NCBI GenBank assembly: GCA_021159265.1
Contig: JAGGSD010000192.1
Span: 1-25,734 of the forward strand
Direction: 5' to 3'
From: Syntrophobacterales bacterium
Lineage (GTDB): Bacteria > Desulfobacterota > Syntrophia > Syntrophales > UBA6807
Length of the DNA: 25,734 bases
Positions 1 through 8,491 of the stretch are shown here, one piece after another (within the stretch, counting starts at the first letter, position 1; every line of letters starts with the position of its first letter). The notes beneath the pieces are model-generated. The model had not been told where the DNA came from. It did no database searches and was given only the letters and a program-made list of their open reading frames with translations. The translations under genes were made by a program, and so were the position numbers.

Positions 1-135
1 CTCAAAAAATAATCCTCGGAATATCAACTATATGCCTGCGGTTATTTTTTTCGCATGCCTTGATCTTGAACGAAAATCCTCATAAATCAACAGAGTCATT
101 ATTAATAAAATCATTTAAGTTAATGACATTCGTTT

Positions 136-141
136 AAGGAG
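136..141 (+). promoter_or_regulatory. Shine-Dalgarno of topA
   Basis: AAGGAG lies 5 nt upstream of the ATG at 147 and fixes the topA start. The rest of 1-146 is AT-rich and shows no gene. No -35/-10 pair with normal spacing could be recognised there. Confidence 0.8.
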
Positions 142-146
142 TAAAT

Positions 147-2384
147 ATGCCTGATTCTCTAATTATTGTGGAATCACCGACAAAGGTGAAGACAATCAAA
201 AAATATATAGGGTCCAACTTTGATGTAAAGGCCTCTGTAGGACATATTAAAGACCTTCCCAAAAGTAAATTGGGCATTGACGTGGAAAATCAATTTCAAC
301 CTACCTATGAAGTCATCAAAGAAAAGAAAAAGATTGTTTCCGAACTGAAAAAATCAGCGAAAAAAGCAACCAACATATATCTTGCTCCAGACCCTGACAG
401 GGAAGGAGAAGCAATTGCATGGCATATTGCTGAGGAAATAGGCACAGCGGGAAAGAATGTGTATCGCGTCCTTTTTAATGATCTGACAAAAAATACCATA
501 ATCAACGCCCTTAAGAACCCGCTGCAACTTGAAAGCAATAAATACGAAGCACAGCAGACACGAAGGATTCTGGATAGACTTGTGGGATACCAGATCAGTC
601 CGATACTCTGGGACAAGGTAAAAAGGGGGTTAAGCGCGGGACGTGTTCAGTCGGTAGCTGTAAAAATTATCTGCGACAGGGAAGAAGAAATTCAAAAGTT
701 TGTTCCCGAAGAATATTGGAATATTACGGTTATCATGGAGGGTTCTAATCCGCCCCCCTTCGAGGCGCGTCTCGTCAAAATCGACGGCAAAAAAGCAAAA
801 ATAAAAAATGAAAATCAGGTTAAAGATATACTCAAAAACCTGGATGGTGTTTCTTTTGTTGCCGATAAGGTTGAGAAAAAAGAGACAAAGAGATTTTCTC
901 CTCCTCCATTTACAACAAGCAAGCTGCAGCAGGAGGCATCAAGAAAACTTCGTTTTTCGGCAAAGAAGACTATGAGCGTTGCCCAAAAACTCTATGAAGG
1001 AATAGAACTGGGACCGGAAGGCCATGTGGGACTCATCACATACATGAGAACCGATTCTGTCCGGATCGCGCCCGAGGCGATAGATGAGGCAAGAAAATAC
1101 ATAAAAGACAATTTTGGCAAGGAACATTTGCCGGACAAGGCCAGGATATTTAAATCATCCAAGTCCTCACAGGATGCGCACGAGGCAATAAGACCGGCGT
1201 CGGCTACTTATAACCCGAAGGATGTGAAACGATACCTTACAAATGATGAATTTCGCCTCTACCAGCTTATATGGAATCGTTTTGTGGCAAGCCAGATGAA
1301 CCCGGCTATATTTGATATAACCACGATTGATATCACTGCAGGCAAGTATCTCTTCCGGGCTCAGGGTTCGGTTATGAAATTCCCCGGATTTACCATCCTG
1401 TACACGGAAAGCAAAGAGACAAGTAATGATGAAGACGAAATCGGAAAAATTCTACCAACTGTTTCTCAGGGTGAAAAACTTTCCCTTGTATCAATAAACC
1501 CACAGCAGAGTTTTACTCAACCCCCTCCCAGATTTTCCGAGGCTACACTCGTCAGAGAACTTGAGGAAAACGGCATAGGAAGACCGAGCACTTACGCTGC
1601 CATCTTAAGCACGATCCGGGACAGAAATTACACAAGGCTGGAAAAAGGCAGGTTCCATCCAACGGAGCTCGGAACTATTGTTAATGAACTTTTAGTGCGT
1701 AATTTCAAAAGAATAGTGGATGTTGAATTCACCGCATCTATGGAAGAAAAGTTGGATTTGATCGAAGAAGGAAAACTGACACGGTATGAAACACTGAAGG
1801 ATTTTTACACCCCTTTCGAAGGTGAAATCAAAAATGCCAGGAAGAAAATGAGAAATATCAAAAGGGAGGAAATACCAACCGACATTATCTGTGATAAATG
1901 CGGAAGCCCTATGGTAATCAAATGGGGCAAAAATGGAAAGTTCCTCGCCTGCTCCAACTATCCTCAATGTAAAAACACAAGCAATTTTATACAGAATGAC
2001 AACGGAGAAATCAGCAAGACCAGGGATGACGTAACTGATGTTATCTGTGACAAATGCGGCAGGAACATGGTTATCAAACAGGGGAAATTCGGCAGGTTTC
2101 TCGGATGCTCCGGGTATCCGGAATGTAAAAATACGAAGCCTCTTGATACGGGAATTAAATGTCCGGAAGAAAATTGCAGTGGAGTTTTATGTGAAAGAAG
2201 GACAAAAAAAGGAAAAATATTCTTTAGTTGTTCAAACTATCCGGAATGTTCCTATGCTCTCTGGGATAAACCCGTTGCCGAAAAATGCCCGCAATGCGGG
2301 TTTCCCTTCCTCGTAGAAAAATACTCCCGTGGAAAGGGAATCATAAAGACCTGCCCGAACAAAGAGTGCGGGTACAAAGAGTAA
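147..2384 (+). CDS. topA: DNA topoisomerase I (type IA) with four C-terminal zinc ribbons
   Basis: Type IA topoisomerase that relaxes negative supercoils in the cytoplasm through a transient 5'-phosphotyrosyl link. The Toprim domain is at residues 1-115, with catalytic Glu9 (IIVESPTK) and the acidic triad D82/D84/E88 (DPDREGE). The active-site Tyr is Y299 in GLITYMRTDS, and the conserved SAGRVQS segment is at 163-169. From about residue 590 to the end come four zinc-ribbon modules of the type CxxCG...CsNYPxC; the last two deviate (CPEENC start, CPNKEC end). At 745 residues it is a usual length for proteobacterial topA with a topo_C tail. The ATG at 147 has a perfect SD. It is followed after 3 nt by trmFO, so the two are probably co-transcribed. 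No anomaly seen; identification is secure. Confidence 0.97.
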   Translation: MPDSLIIVESPTKVKTIKKYIGSNFDVKASVGHIKDLPKSKLGIDVENQFQPTYEVIKEKKKIVSELKKSAKKATNIYLAPDPDREGEAIAWHIAEEIGTAGKNVYRVLFNDLTKNTIINALKNPLQLESNKYEAQQTRRILDRLVGYQISPILWDKVKRGLSAGRVQSVAVKIICDREEEIQKFVPEEYWNITVIMEGSNPPPFEARLVKIDGKKAKIKNENQVKDILKNLDGVSFVADKVEKKETKRFSPPPFTTSKLQQEASRKLRFSAKKTMSVAQKLYEGIELGPEGHVGLITYMRTDSVRIAPEAIDEARKYIKDNFGKEHLPDKARIFKSSKSSQDAHEAIRPASATYNPKDVKRYLTNDEFRLYQLIWNRFVASQMNPAIFDITTIDITAGKYLFRAQGSVMKFPGFTILYTESKETSNDEDEIGKILPTVSQGEKLSLVSINPQQSFTQPPPRFSEATLVRELEENGIGRPSTYAAILSTIRDRNYTRLEKGRFHPTELGTIVNELLVRNFKRIVDVEFTASMEEKLDLIEEGKLTRYETLKDFYTPFEGEIKNARKKMRNIKREEIPTDIICDKCGSPMVIKWGKNGKFLACSNYPQCKNTSNFIQNDNGEISKTRDDVTDVICDKCGRNMVIKQGKFGRFLGCSGYPECKNTKPLDTGIKCPEENCSGVLCERRTKKGKIFFSCSNYPECSYALWDKPVAEKCPQCGFPFLVEKYSRGKGIIKTCPNKECGYKE

Positions 2385-2387
2385 CCA

Positions 2388-3758
2388 ATGCCAAATGACA
2401 AAGCTAAAATGTCAAATGAGATTCAACACATTAAACCCGAAACTCGAAACCCGAAACCCGTTACAATAATCGGCGGCGGTCTTGCCGGATGTGAAGCCTC
2501 ATGGCAATTATTGAAAAGGGGAAGGACCGTATGCCTTTATGAGATGAAACCGGAGGTATTTTCACCCGCCCATAAATCCTCACTCCTTGCCGAACTTGTA
2601 TGCAGCAATTCCTTTCGTTCAAACAGCATAGAAAACGCATCAGGCCTCCTGAAAGAAGAGATGCGTCTTATGGGATCTCTCACCATGGAGTCGGCTGATA
2701 TCACATCCGTACCGGCGGGAAGAGCCCTTGCCGTTAACAGGATTCTCTTTTCCCGATACATAGAAGATAAACTCATGTCCTGCAAGGGTTTGACAATAAT
2801 TCGCAAGGAAATCACCGAAATCCCGCAAGACTCAATCGTTATTATCGCCACCGGGCCTCTTACCTCCGATGCGGCGGCAAAGAGCATATCCGGAATCACG
2901 GGAAGTGAACATCTTTATTTTTACGACGCCATTTCACCTATCGTCGATGGTGAATCTATTGACTATAGCAAGGTTTTTAGAGCGTCTAGATATGATGATA
3001 CCGGGGTTGGGGATTATTTGAACTGCCCCATGACACAATCAGAGTATGAACGGTTCTGGACGGAATTAATGAATGGCACAGAGGTTTCTCTGAAAAACTT
3101 TGAGGATAAAAAATGTTTTGAAGGGTGCCTTCCCGTTGAAGTACTTGGAAGACGAGGAATGAAAACTCTTCTTTTCGGTCCAATGAAACCGGTAGGTCTT
3201 GTTGATCCAAAGACCGGCAAGAGACCATATGCGGTGGTCCAGCTTCGTCAGGAAAATAAAAGTTCTACTCTCTATAATATTGTTGGTTTTCAGACAAAAT
3301 TGACCTGGCCCGAGCAAAAGCGTATCTTTCGACTCATACCGGGGCTTAAAAAAGCGGAATTCTTAAGATACGGCAGTATTCATCGAAACACATTTATTAA
3401 CTCCCCTGCCCTTCTCAGAAATACCCTCCAATTGCGTTCACATGACAATATGTTTTTTGCAGGGCAAATCACCGGTGTCGAGGGTTATGTAGAATCCGCG
3501 GCCATGGGACTACTGGCAGGGGTGAATGTTGACCGTTATCTTTCCGGGAAAGAACTGATACCCCCACCCGAAACCACGGCTCTCGGCGCGCTTGTACGTC
3601 ATATTACAAACACGGACCAGAAAACTTTCCAGCCGATGAATGTCAATTTTGGTATTTTCCCGCCTCTTTCAGAGAAAGCGCCCAAAAAAGAAAGAGGAAA
3701 ACATTACGCTGAACGATCATTTTCAGATCTGAAAAAATGGAAGCAGAAAATAGAGTAA
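2388..3758 (+). CDS. trmFO: FADH2-dependent methylenetetrahydrofolate:tRNA (uracil-54-C5) methyltransferase TrmFO
   Basis: Flavoprotein that makes ribothymidine at position 54 of tRNA using methylenetetrahydrofolate as the carbon donor. The FAD-binding Rossmann motif is VTIIGGGLAGCEASWQL (about residues 25-41), followed by the family hallmarks ELVCSNSFRS, VPAGRALAVNR and FFAGQITGVEGYVESAAMG, and the GRRGMKTLLFGPMKPVGL segment. The body matches the usual length of about 430 residues. The 24 residues before the Rossmann strand are not family sequence: they are translated from intergenic-type repeats (two CAAATGA direct repeats, then four 7-bp units at 2433-2460). The only ATG codons upstream of the fold, at 2388 and 2409, lie in that repeat DNA, so either could be the true start. 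No SD is obvious; the gene starts 3 nt after topA and is likely coupled to it. Confidence 0.95.
   Translation: MPNDKAKMSNEIQHIKPETRNPKPVTIIGGGLAGCEASWQLLKRGRTVCLYEMKPEVFSPAHKSSLLAELVCSNSFRSNSIENASGLLKEEMRLMGSLTMESADITSVPAGRALAVNRILFSRYIEDKLMSCKGLTIIRKEITEIPQDSIVIIATGPLTSDAAAKSISGITGSEHLYFYDAISPIVDGESIDYSKVFRASRYDDTGVGDYLNCPMTQSEYERFWTELMNGTEVSLKNFEDKKCFEGCLPVEVLGRRGMKTLLFGPMKPVGLVDPKTGKRPYAVVQLRQENKSSTLYNIVGFQTKLTWPEQKRIFRLIPGLKKAEFLRYGSIHRNTFINSPALLRNTLQLRSHDNMFFAGQITGVEGYVESAAMGLLAGVNVDRYLSGKELIPPPETTALGALVRHITNTDQKTFQPMNVNFGIFPPLSEKAPKKERGKHYAERSFSDLKKWKQKIE
2433..2460 (+). repeat. Heptamer tandem array (AAACCCG x4) inside the trmFO 5' end
   Basis: Four consecutive 7-bp units, AAACCCG, AAACTCG, AAACCCG, AAACCCG. 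They are translated as the residues KPETRNPKP just before the FAD-binding strand. Upstream, 2392-2418 contains a near-duplicated CAAATGACAAA / GTCAAATGA motif. Period 7 is not a codon multiple, which points to repeat DNA rather than selected protein sequence. Confidence 0.9.
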
Positions 3759-3997
3759 GTCTTTCTCTCCATATACAGGGCATGCTTCCTGGTTAAACGA
3801 AAGAAATATTTTGAAAAATTGCATTTTTTCTTGTTTTTTATAATATATTATGTCTATATATAGCTGTGTATATACAATATGTTATGGTATTTCTCTGGTT
3901 TTTGACAAAATACCGTGTTTAAGCAGTCGGGGTCATACATCAACCAATGATCGATAAGGCATGACCTCCGATAAAAACATAGAGAGAGGAGAATACA
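3759..3997 (+). promoter_or_regulatory. Intergenic leader/promoter region of the pilus operon
   Basis: 239 bp between trmFO and the prepilin gene. It contains a very AT-rich stretch (about 3800-3900) with a perfect TATAAT at 3839-3844, preceded by TTGCAT at 3819-3824 with only 14 nt spacing. A TTGACA at 3902-3907 has no matching -10. No GG-N10-GC sigma-54 site was seen. A GGAG Shine-Dalgarno at 3988-3991 lies 6 nt before the prepilin ATG. The region very likely holds the operon promoter, but the exact site cannot be fixed by eye. Confidence 0.4.
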
Positions 3998-4618
3998 ATG
4001 AACAGGGAAAAACTATTAGGGGGCAGCAAGGGTTTCACTCTTATTGAAATGGCTATTGTCTTGATCATTATCGGCATTATTATCGGGGCGGTGATCAAGG
4101 GAAAAGATATCATTCGCAGCGCTGAACAGAAAAAAATCTATTCCAAATTTGTTAACGAATGGCAAATTGCATATATGAACTTCTATGACCGGACAGGCAG
4201 GATATTGGGAGACAGGAACTCTCCTCCCGATGGTCAAGCAGATGCTTCAACTTGTACGCAACTGATCAATGGAAATCCTCCAACATACTATGGTCTGAAA
4301 AATGTTGGCCTCAATTCTCCTACTACAAACAGCAGTGATGCCTGTACATACCGATATTCAGACAGTGAAGGAAACATGCATGACATTTCCATCACCTTCG
4401 ATTATGATGGTACTGATAATTACAATTACATGCATGTAACTGCAATTCCCCTTGAACTGGCTATGGCACTGGACAAAATGATAGACGGTGAAGCAGATGG
4501 AACAAAGGGAGATTTTATAAGAGTCGCAAGCGATGGTGGCACTCCTCTTCCCTGGATCAGATCTTCAGAAGGTCCTACAGATGAAAGCAAAGCAGTCCGC
4601 TGGAAGATGCAATTTTAG
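3998..4618 (+). CDS. Type IV prepilin / pseudopilin (probable major pilin of the cluster)
   Basis: Class III signal peptide: a 12-residue charged leader ending SKG, then the cleavage/methylation motif FTLIEM with Glu5 of the mature protein (E17). A hydrophobic helix of about 23 residues follows (IVLIIIGIIIGAVIKG). The remaining 170 residues form a globular head with Cys49-type pairs (TCTQL, DACTYRY) and a C-terminal MIDGEADGTKGDFIRV stretch like the Asp/Gly-rich loop of pseudopilins. It would be cut and N-methylated by a prepilin peptidase that is not in this window, then polymerised from the inner membrane. It is the first gene of the operon, with a good SD (GGAG) and a long leader, fitting high expression. 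At 206 residues it is larger than a minimal MshA pilin. Whether it is major or minor cannot be proven from sequence. Confidence 0.93.
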   Translation: MNREKLLGGSKGFTLIEMAIVLIIIGIIIGAVIKGKDIIRSAEQKKIYSKFVNEWQIAYMNFYDRTGRILGDRNSPPDGQADASTCTQLINGNPPTYYGLKNVGLNSPTTNSSDACTYRYSDSEGNMHDISITFDYDGTDNYNYMHVTAIPLELAMALDKMIDGEADGTKGDFIRVASDGGTPLPWIRSSEGPTDESKAVRWKMQF

Positions 4619-4647
4619 TTAATGAGATCAAGTCTGGACAAAAGACG

Positions 4648-5151
4648 GTGTTAGAAATCAAGACAATTAGACATCACATAACAACAGCTATAGTTGCAAT
4701 CTTTTTTTGCATAAGCGCTTACTCTTTTCTCACGGTCCACAATAACTATGCCTTAAGAAATGAGAAATTGAAAGCGTTGACAGGAGAAGCGCGTCTGCTT
4801 GAGCATAACCAGGGGGAAATAAACCGTAAAAAAGTGCTTATGAACCGTGTTGGTACATTTGTAAACCTTGCTGTGTCGTCGGGATTGGAAAAGAGCAAAT
4901 GGGCCTTTTACGATGTGGACATCGAAGATATTTTTACCTTCCCTGAGGCTGAGCGTATCATATCGCAGACTGCCAGCACCGCATCCTATTATTTTAAACC
5001 CGTAATGCTGCATATGAAGACCGATATGGAATCTTATAAAGAAACGATAAAGGATAAAACATTCCGGGGAAAATCTGCCGATTCAAAACTGAAAAGACAG
5101 GGGGATGTTCTTTTGAAACTGAAAGGAACATTTGTGGTTAGACGTAAATGA
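4648..5151 (+). CDS. Inner-membrane assembly protein, PilO/MshJ/GspM-like by position and topology
   Basis: 167 residues: a short cytoplasmic N-terminus, one membrane helix at about 11-29 (ITTAIVAIFFCISAYSFLTV), a charged coiled-coil-like stretch (about 35-65), then a periplasmic domain ending in a beta-rich DVLLKLKGTFVVRRK segment. This is the layout of PilO/GspM alignment-complex proteins. The start is GTG at 4648; no ATG is in frame before residue 65, and the SD is weak. Its stop overlaps the next start by ATGA (5148-5151). In MSHA loci the PilO-like gene follows the PilM/N-like gene, whereas here it precedes it. Sequence similarity to a named family is not evident by eye, so the assignment rests on topology and neighbours. 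Confidence 0.7.
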   Translation: MLEIKTIRHHITTAIVAIFFCISAYSFLTVHNNYALRNEKLKALTGEARLLEHNQGEINRKKVLMNRVGTFVNLAVSSGLEKSKWAFYDVDIEDIFTFPEAERIISQTASTASYYFKPVMLHMKTDMESYKETIKDKTFRGKSADSKLKRQGDVLLKLKGTFVVRRK

Positions 5152-6443
5152 CGTTTAAAAATTCAAAAAAATATGCGATTGAACTTGATGGAATAACCTA
5201 TGGCTTTTCGGGGAACAGGCTCGAGCAGCTTGTGGAATTTACTGATACTGATAACGATATATTCTTTATTTCCGATATGCGGAAAGCCGTTTCAATGACT
5301 ATGACTATAGAGTCCCCTGCAAAATATGTAGAGATCATGGTGCGAAAGAATTTACAGGAATCGGGCGAATTTGATGAACCTCTCTCTATTATAACACACT
5401 GGAAAAAGAAGAAAGGTCCTAATACAACAGATATCTTTTTCACGGCACTTCCCACAAGAATCCTGTACCAGTATTATGACAGAATAACACAAAATGAGGA
5501 TTCTGTTATTTTATTTCCTCTTTACTCTGTTCTTTTTACCATCCTGAAAAAAATGCGTTCAAATGAACCGGTGGCTGTTATCTTCCAGCATAACCGTTTT
5601 GCCGATTTAATAATCGGAACGAAGAAAAGAGTTTATTACGCTAATCGATGTGTTGCCTTTGATGAAAGTGAAGAACAAATTTCAACCCTCTGGAATACCG
5701 TCAGAACAGATATCAATACAGCAGAAGTTGAAAATAGAATTAAGGTAGGTAAAATCGTAAAGCTTTTGTGGCTTAACAGGACGTCTCCTCCGGAATGGCC
5801 TGAAGACGTAAAGGATGATATCTGTTTTCCCGGTGATGACACAGTGCTTTTAGACGGAGAGAAATATCATCTCCCCTTCATAAAGGCTGTGCGAACTATG
5901 TCGGGGATTAATGGAATCTCTTCTCCCCGTGAGAAGGTTTTTTATTACACAAAGAGAATTGCTCCTTACGCCAATATTGTCTTTTTTTGGGCAGCTTCCC
6001 TGCTGGTTGCAGGGGCTTTCTGGTATAATCATCAAATAAATGTAATAAATAAAGAGCTTACAGCCACTGAAAAAACCAGGTCCGAAATTCTGCGTGAGAT
6101 TTCCCGGGATATCCCCCGGATATCATATAAAGAACCTCTATCTTTCGTAAGAAACCTTGCATACTGTCAAGACGCGCCATCCTTCAAAGAAGTAATTAAT
6201 GATATTTCCAATGCAATCTCAGCGGACATGAAGATGGATGTATTAAAAATGGATTATACGAAGGATGAAGTAAGACTGGAGGTTTTTGGCAAGTCGGAAG
6301 CTCCTTTTGACAAAGCGTATATGGGATATCAGAATTTTGAAAGAATTTTAAAAGAAAAAAAATATGCTGTTGAAGAAAGTAAATTTGACACAGAAATAAG
6401 TTCTTCCATATTTCTTTTGAAACTCAGAAAAAAGATTCGATGA
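5148..6443 (+). CDS. GspL-like (PilM-PilN fusion / MshI-type) pilus alignment protein
   Basis: 431 residues. A cytoplasmic part of about 270 residues begins with an actin-like strand pattern (YAIELDGITYGFSG). A single membrane helix follows at about 275-293 (ANIVFFWAASLLVAGAFWY), then a coiled-coil (295-322) and a C-terminal periplasmic ferredoxin-like domain (about 345-430). This matches GspL, or PilM and PilN joined, as in MshI. In such systems it docks the assembly ATPase to the inner membrane and pairs with the PilO/GspM partner upstream. Classical PilM phosphate-binding motifs are not recognisable, so nucleotide binding is doubtful, as for GspL. Overlaps both neighbours by ATGA (5148-5151 and 6440-6443), indicating tight translational coupling. 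Confidence 0.72.
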   Translation: MTFKNSKKYAIELDGITYGFSGNRLEQLVEFTDTDNDIFFISDMRKAVSMTMTIESPAKYVEIMVRKNLQESGEFDEPLSIITHWKKKKGPNTTDIFFTALPTRILYQYYDRITQNEDSVILFPLYSVLFTILKKMRSNEPVAVIFQHNRFADLIIGTKKRVYYANRCVAFDESEEQISTLWNTVRTDINTAEVENRIKVGKIVKLLWLNRTSPPEWPEDVKDDICFPGDDTVLLDGEKYHLPFIKAVRTMSGINGISSPREKVFYYTKRIAPYANIVFFWAASLLVAGAFWYNHQINVINKELTATEKTRSEILREISRDIPRISYKEPLSFVRNLAYCQDAPSFKEVINDISNAISADMKMDVLKMDYTKDEVRLEVFGKSEAPFDKAYMGYQNFERILKEKKYAVEESKFDTEISSSIFLLKLRKKIR

Positions 6444-6967
6444 AAAGAAAATATTCAGGATTGTTAACTTTTATAATCTTTTTCCTCACAGTGTTGCTGG
6501 TTGCTTCATATGCCACATGGGGCACAGGGAAAAACCCGGGCAGGACATACACTATGAAAAGAGTTGAACCGCCGGTTAATATTTCTGTCCCGGCGCCATC
6601 GGTCATACAAGAGATGGAAACCCTGGCACGAGAAATCAAAGATATTCTTCAACCACATGAGATGAATTTTTCACCGGTAAATCTGATACTTTTTGGCTAT
6701 CAGCCGGTAAAGGAAGCCAGGTCTGCGTTGAAAGGTGGAAGCGGAGGTGCGCCATACCGAACGGATTACAACCTCAGCCTTGCCTTTGTGTCAGGGAAAA
6801 ACCGGTTCTGCGTTATTGATGATATTTTTTATGAAGAGGGAAGTCATCTGAAAGATGGAGCAAGGATTATAAAGGTTGAACCAAACCGTGTCCTTATAAG
6901 AAACCGTGAAATTAAGCATTGGGTACCTTTAGCAGAAAGAAAAATAATAACAAAGGAAAAACAATGA
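6440..6967 (+). CDS. PilP / MshK / GspC-like inner-membrane protein linking to the secretin
   Basis: 175 residues: N-terminal anchor helix at about 7-24 (GLLTFIIFFLTVLLVASY), a proline-rich linker (VEPPVNISVPAPS), a short helix, and a small beta domain at about 110-168 with the series FVSGKNRFCVIDDIFYEEG, then DGARIIKVEPNRVLIRNRE. That last pattern (invisible-to-visible 'G..I..I.....V.....' spacing) is typical of the HR domain of GspC and of PilP/MshK, which bind the periplasmic N-domains of the secretin. It lies directly before the secretin gene and overlaps it by ATGA (6964-6967), as in mshK-mshL. A lipobox is absent, so unlike PilP it is a membrane-spanning form. Confidence 0.75.
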   Translation: MKRKYSGLLTFIIFFLTVLLVASYATWGTGKNPGRTYTMKRVEPPVNISVPAPSVIQEMETLAREIKDILQPHEMNFSPVNLILFGYQPVKEARSALKGGSGGAPYRTDYNLSLAFVSGKNRFCVIDDIFYEEGSHLKDGARIIKVEPNRVLIRNREIKHWVPLAERKIITKEKQ

Positions 6968-8469
6968 AAAGGTTAATAATATTGCTTACATTTATGTTTA
7001 GTTTCATTTTTGCAGGGTGCTCGCCCGGGCCTCAATCCATATTTGAACCCCAGAAACCGTCTCTTAATTCTCTTTCCGCAACGACAAGTAAAGAATCAGA
7101 CAAGCTTGAAACCATACAGAAAGAGTTGTCGGATTCCTTGCAAAAGGCTGCGTCAAGAAAGATCAATGTAGAACCTGTAATGCCCGTCTATGACCCTCTT
7201 GAAGATCACATCGTTTCATTTTCCGCCGTGGATGAAAATCTCCAGACAGTCCTGTACTCACTGTCAAAAGCTGTCGGGATAAACATAATAATAGACCCGA
7301 AGATAAATGATGAAAACAAGAGGCTGACACTGAATTTCGAAAAGGTATCCGCCGCAACGGTTCTGAGGGAAGTCCTTGGTTCTTTTGATCTTTATTATGA
7401 AGCTACACAGAATATCATCAGAGTTAAACCTTTCGAGGAGAGAACTTTCAGTTTAAACTTTTTGGATACAAACCTCGATACCACGTTCGATGTGGGTGGC
7501 GATGTCCTTGGAGCCGGAGAGGCTGACACATCCACCGGCCTTAGTGGAAATTTCAAGATGTCAGGAAAGGGGGCGAAGAAATCAAATCCCTACGATGTCA
7601 TAGAAGGTATGGTAAAGCGGCTTATCTCTGCAAAAGGTGGCAAGTATTCTCTTAACAGACTATCGGGCAATCTCTATGTAAAGGATACACCGTCAGTTAT
7701 ACGCTCTATATCAGTATTAATAAACAATATCAAAGAAATGATGTCGAGACAAATCCTTATTGAAGCAAGGATTATTGAGGTCACTCTTTCTGATGGATAT
7801 AAATATGGTATTGATTGGGATATGATGAGAAACAGCTTATCCAGAACTTCCATGCTGGACAGTGCAAAATGGTCGGGTGGCACTCTGGCTCTGAGTGGTG
7901 TTACAGGCGCCTTTACATCAAACGCTGCAATAAATGCGCTGAATACCTTTGGAGATGTTAATATCGTCTCGAATCCGAGTATCCGCACCAAACATGCTCT
8001 GCCGGCGATCATCAGCGTGGGAACCTCTATAACATACAAGGAAAAAGTAAAAACAACAACTTATGTGGACACCGCTTCCGACAGAGATACTACGGAAGTT
8101 GAAACCTCTAAAGTTTTCGATGGGCTTATCCTCGGTGTTATCCCATTTATCGAACGCGATGGAACGATTACCTTACTGATCAACCCTATAAAGAGTGACG
8201 TAGATATGGCAAGTCTTGAACCTGAAGGCACCGGTAATGAAAGCGTTTCTCTTCCCAAAGTCAGCATTAAGGAGATAAGCACAACCATCGGGCTCCATAG
8301 CGGCGATACTGTTATGCTTGGTGGCCTCATTGATAAAAGCAAGGTCAGAATAAACGAGGGGGTTCCCTTCCTGTCATCCATTCCCCTGTTAGGATATTTA
8401 TTCAAAACCGATTCCATGAAAGATGAAAGCAGGGAACTTGTCATTGTCCTTCGCGTCTCCATTATATGA
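6964..8469 (+). CDS. mshL: MshL/PilQ/GspD-family lipoprotein secretin
   Basis: Outer-membrane secretin channel through which the pilus would exit; 501 residues from the ATG at 6964. That ATG overlaps the previous stop by ATGA and has AAAGGA upstream, so I prefer it to an in-frame start at 6919. It has a signal peptide with lipobox FAGC (Cys19), meaning a lipidated form as in MshL. A coil/linker at 40-75 is followed by an STN-type N-domain at about 84-157 (VDENLQTVLYSLSKAVGINIIIDPKIN). A mid domain ends with VKDTPSVIRSISVLI (238-252). The secretin core at about 262-499 has QILIEARIIEV, VSNPSIRTKHALPAIISVG, the lip VMLGGLIDKSK and the C-terminal VPFLSSIPLLGYLF signature. It is short: it lacks the multiple N1-N3 KH repeats of GspD and the AMIN domain of PilQ, as in MshL. 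No pilotin gene is adjacent. Confidence 0.93.
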   Translation: MKRLIILLTFMFSFIFAGCSPGPQSIFEPQKPSLNSLSATTSKESDKLETIQKELSDSLQKAASRKINVEPVMPVYDPLEDHIVSFSAVDENLQTVLYSLSKAVGINIIIDPKINDENKRLTLNFEKVSAATVLREVLGSFDLYYEATQNIIRVKPFEERTFSLNFLDTNLDTTFDVGGDVLGAGEADTSTGLSGNFKMSGKGAKKSNPYDVIEGMVKRLISAKGGKYSLNRLSGNLYVKDTPSVIRSISVLINNIKEMMSRQILIEARIIEVTLSDGYKYGIDWDMMRNSLSRTSMLDSAKWSGGTLALSGVTGAFTSNAAINALNTFGDVNIVSNPSIRTKHALPAIISVGTSITYKEKVKTTTYVDTASDRDTTEVETSKVFDGLILGVIPFIERDGTITLLINPIKSDVDMASLEPEGTGNESVSLPKVSIKEISTTIGLHSGDTVMLGGLIDKSKVRINEGVPFLSSIPLLGYLFKTDSMKDESRELVIVLRVSII

Positions 8470-8491
8470 GGAGTAATAAACAAACAAAGCC

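Noticed and set aside
1..60. AAAAAATAA / TTATTTTTT inverted arms as a terminator
   Set aside because: Stem is pure AT with a loop of about 29 nt, too weak to call.
2038..2316. 92-codon plus-strand frame within topA
   Set aside because: Shifted frame over the zinc-ribbon coding region; no SD and no family features.
2433..2460. Heptamer arrays as CRISPR repeats
   Set aside because: Units are 7 bp and directly abutting, with no spacers and no cas genes.
3902..3907. TTGACA as -35 of the pilus operon
   Set aside because: 17 nt downstream reads AGTCGG, not a -10; kept only as a remark in the leader entry.
6919..6963. Upstream in-frame start for the secretin
   Set aside because: It would place 15 charged residues before the lipoprotein signal peptide; the ATG at 6964 has AAAGGA and the ATGA overlap used through the operon.
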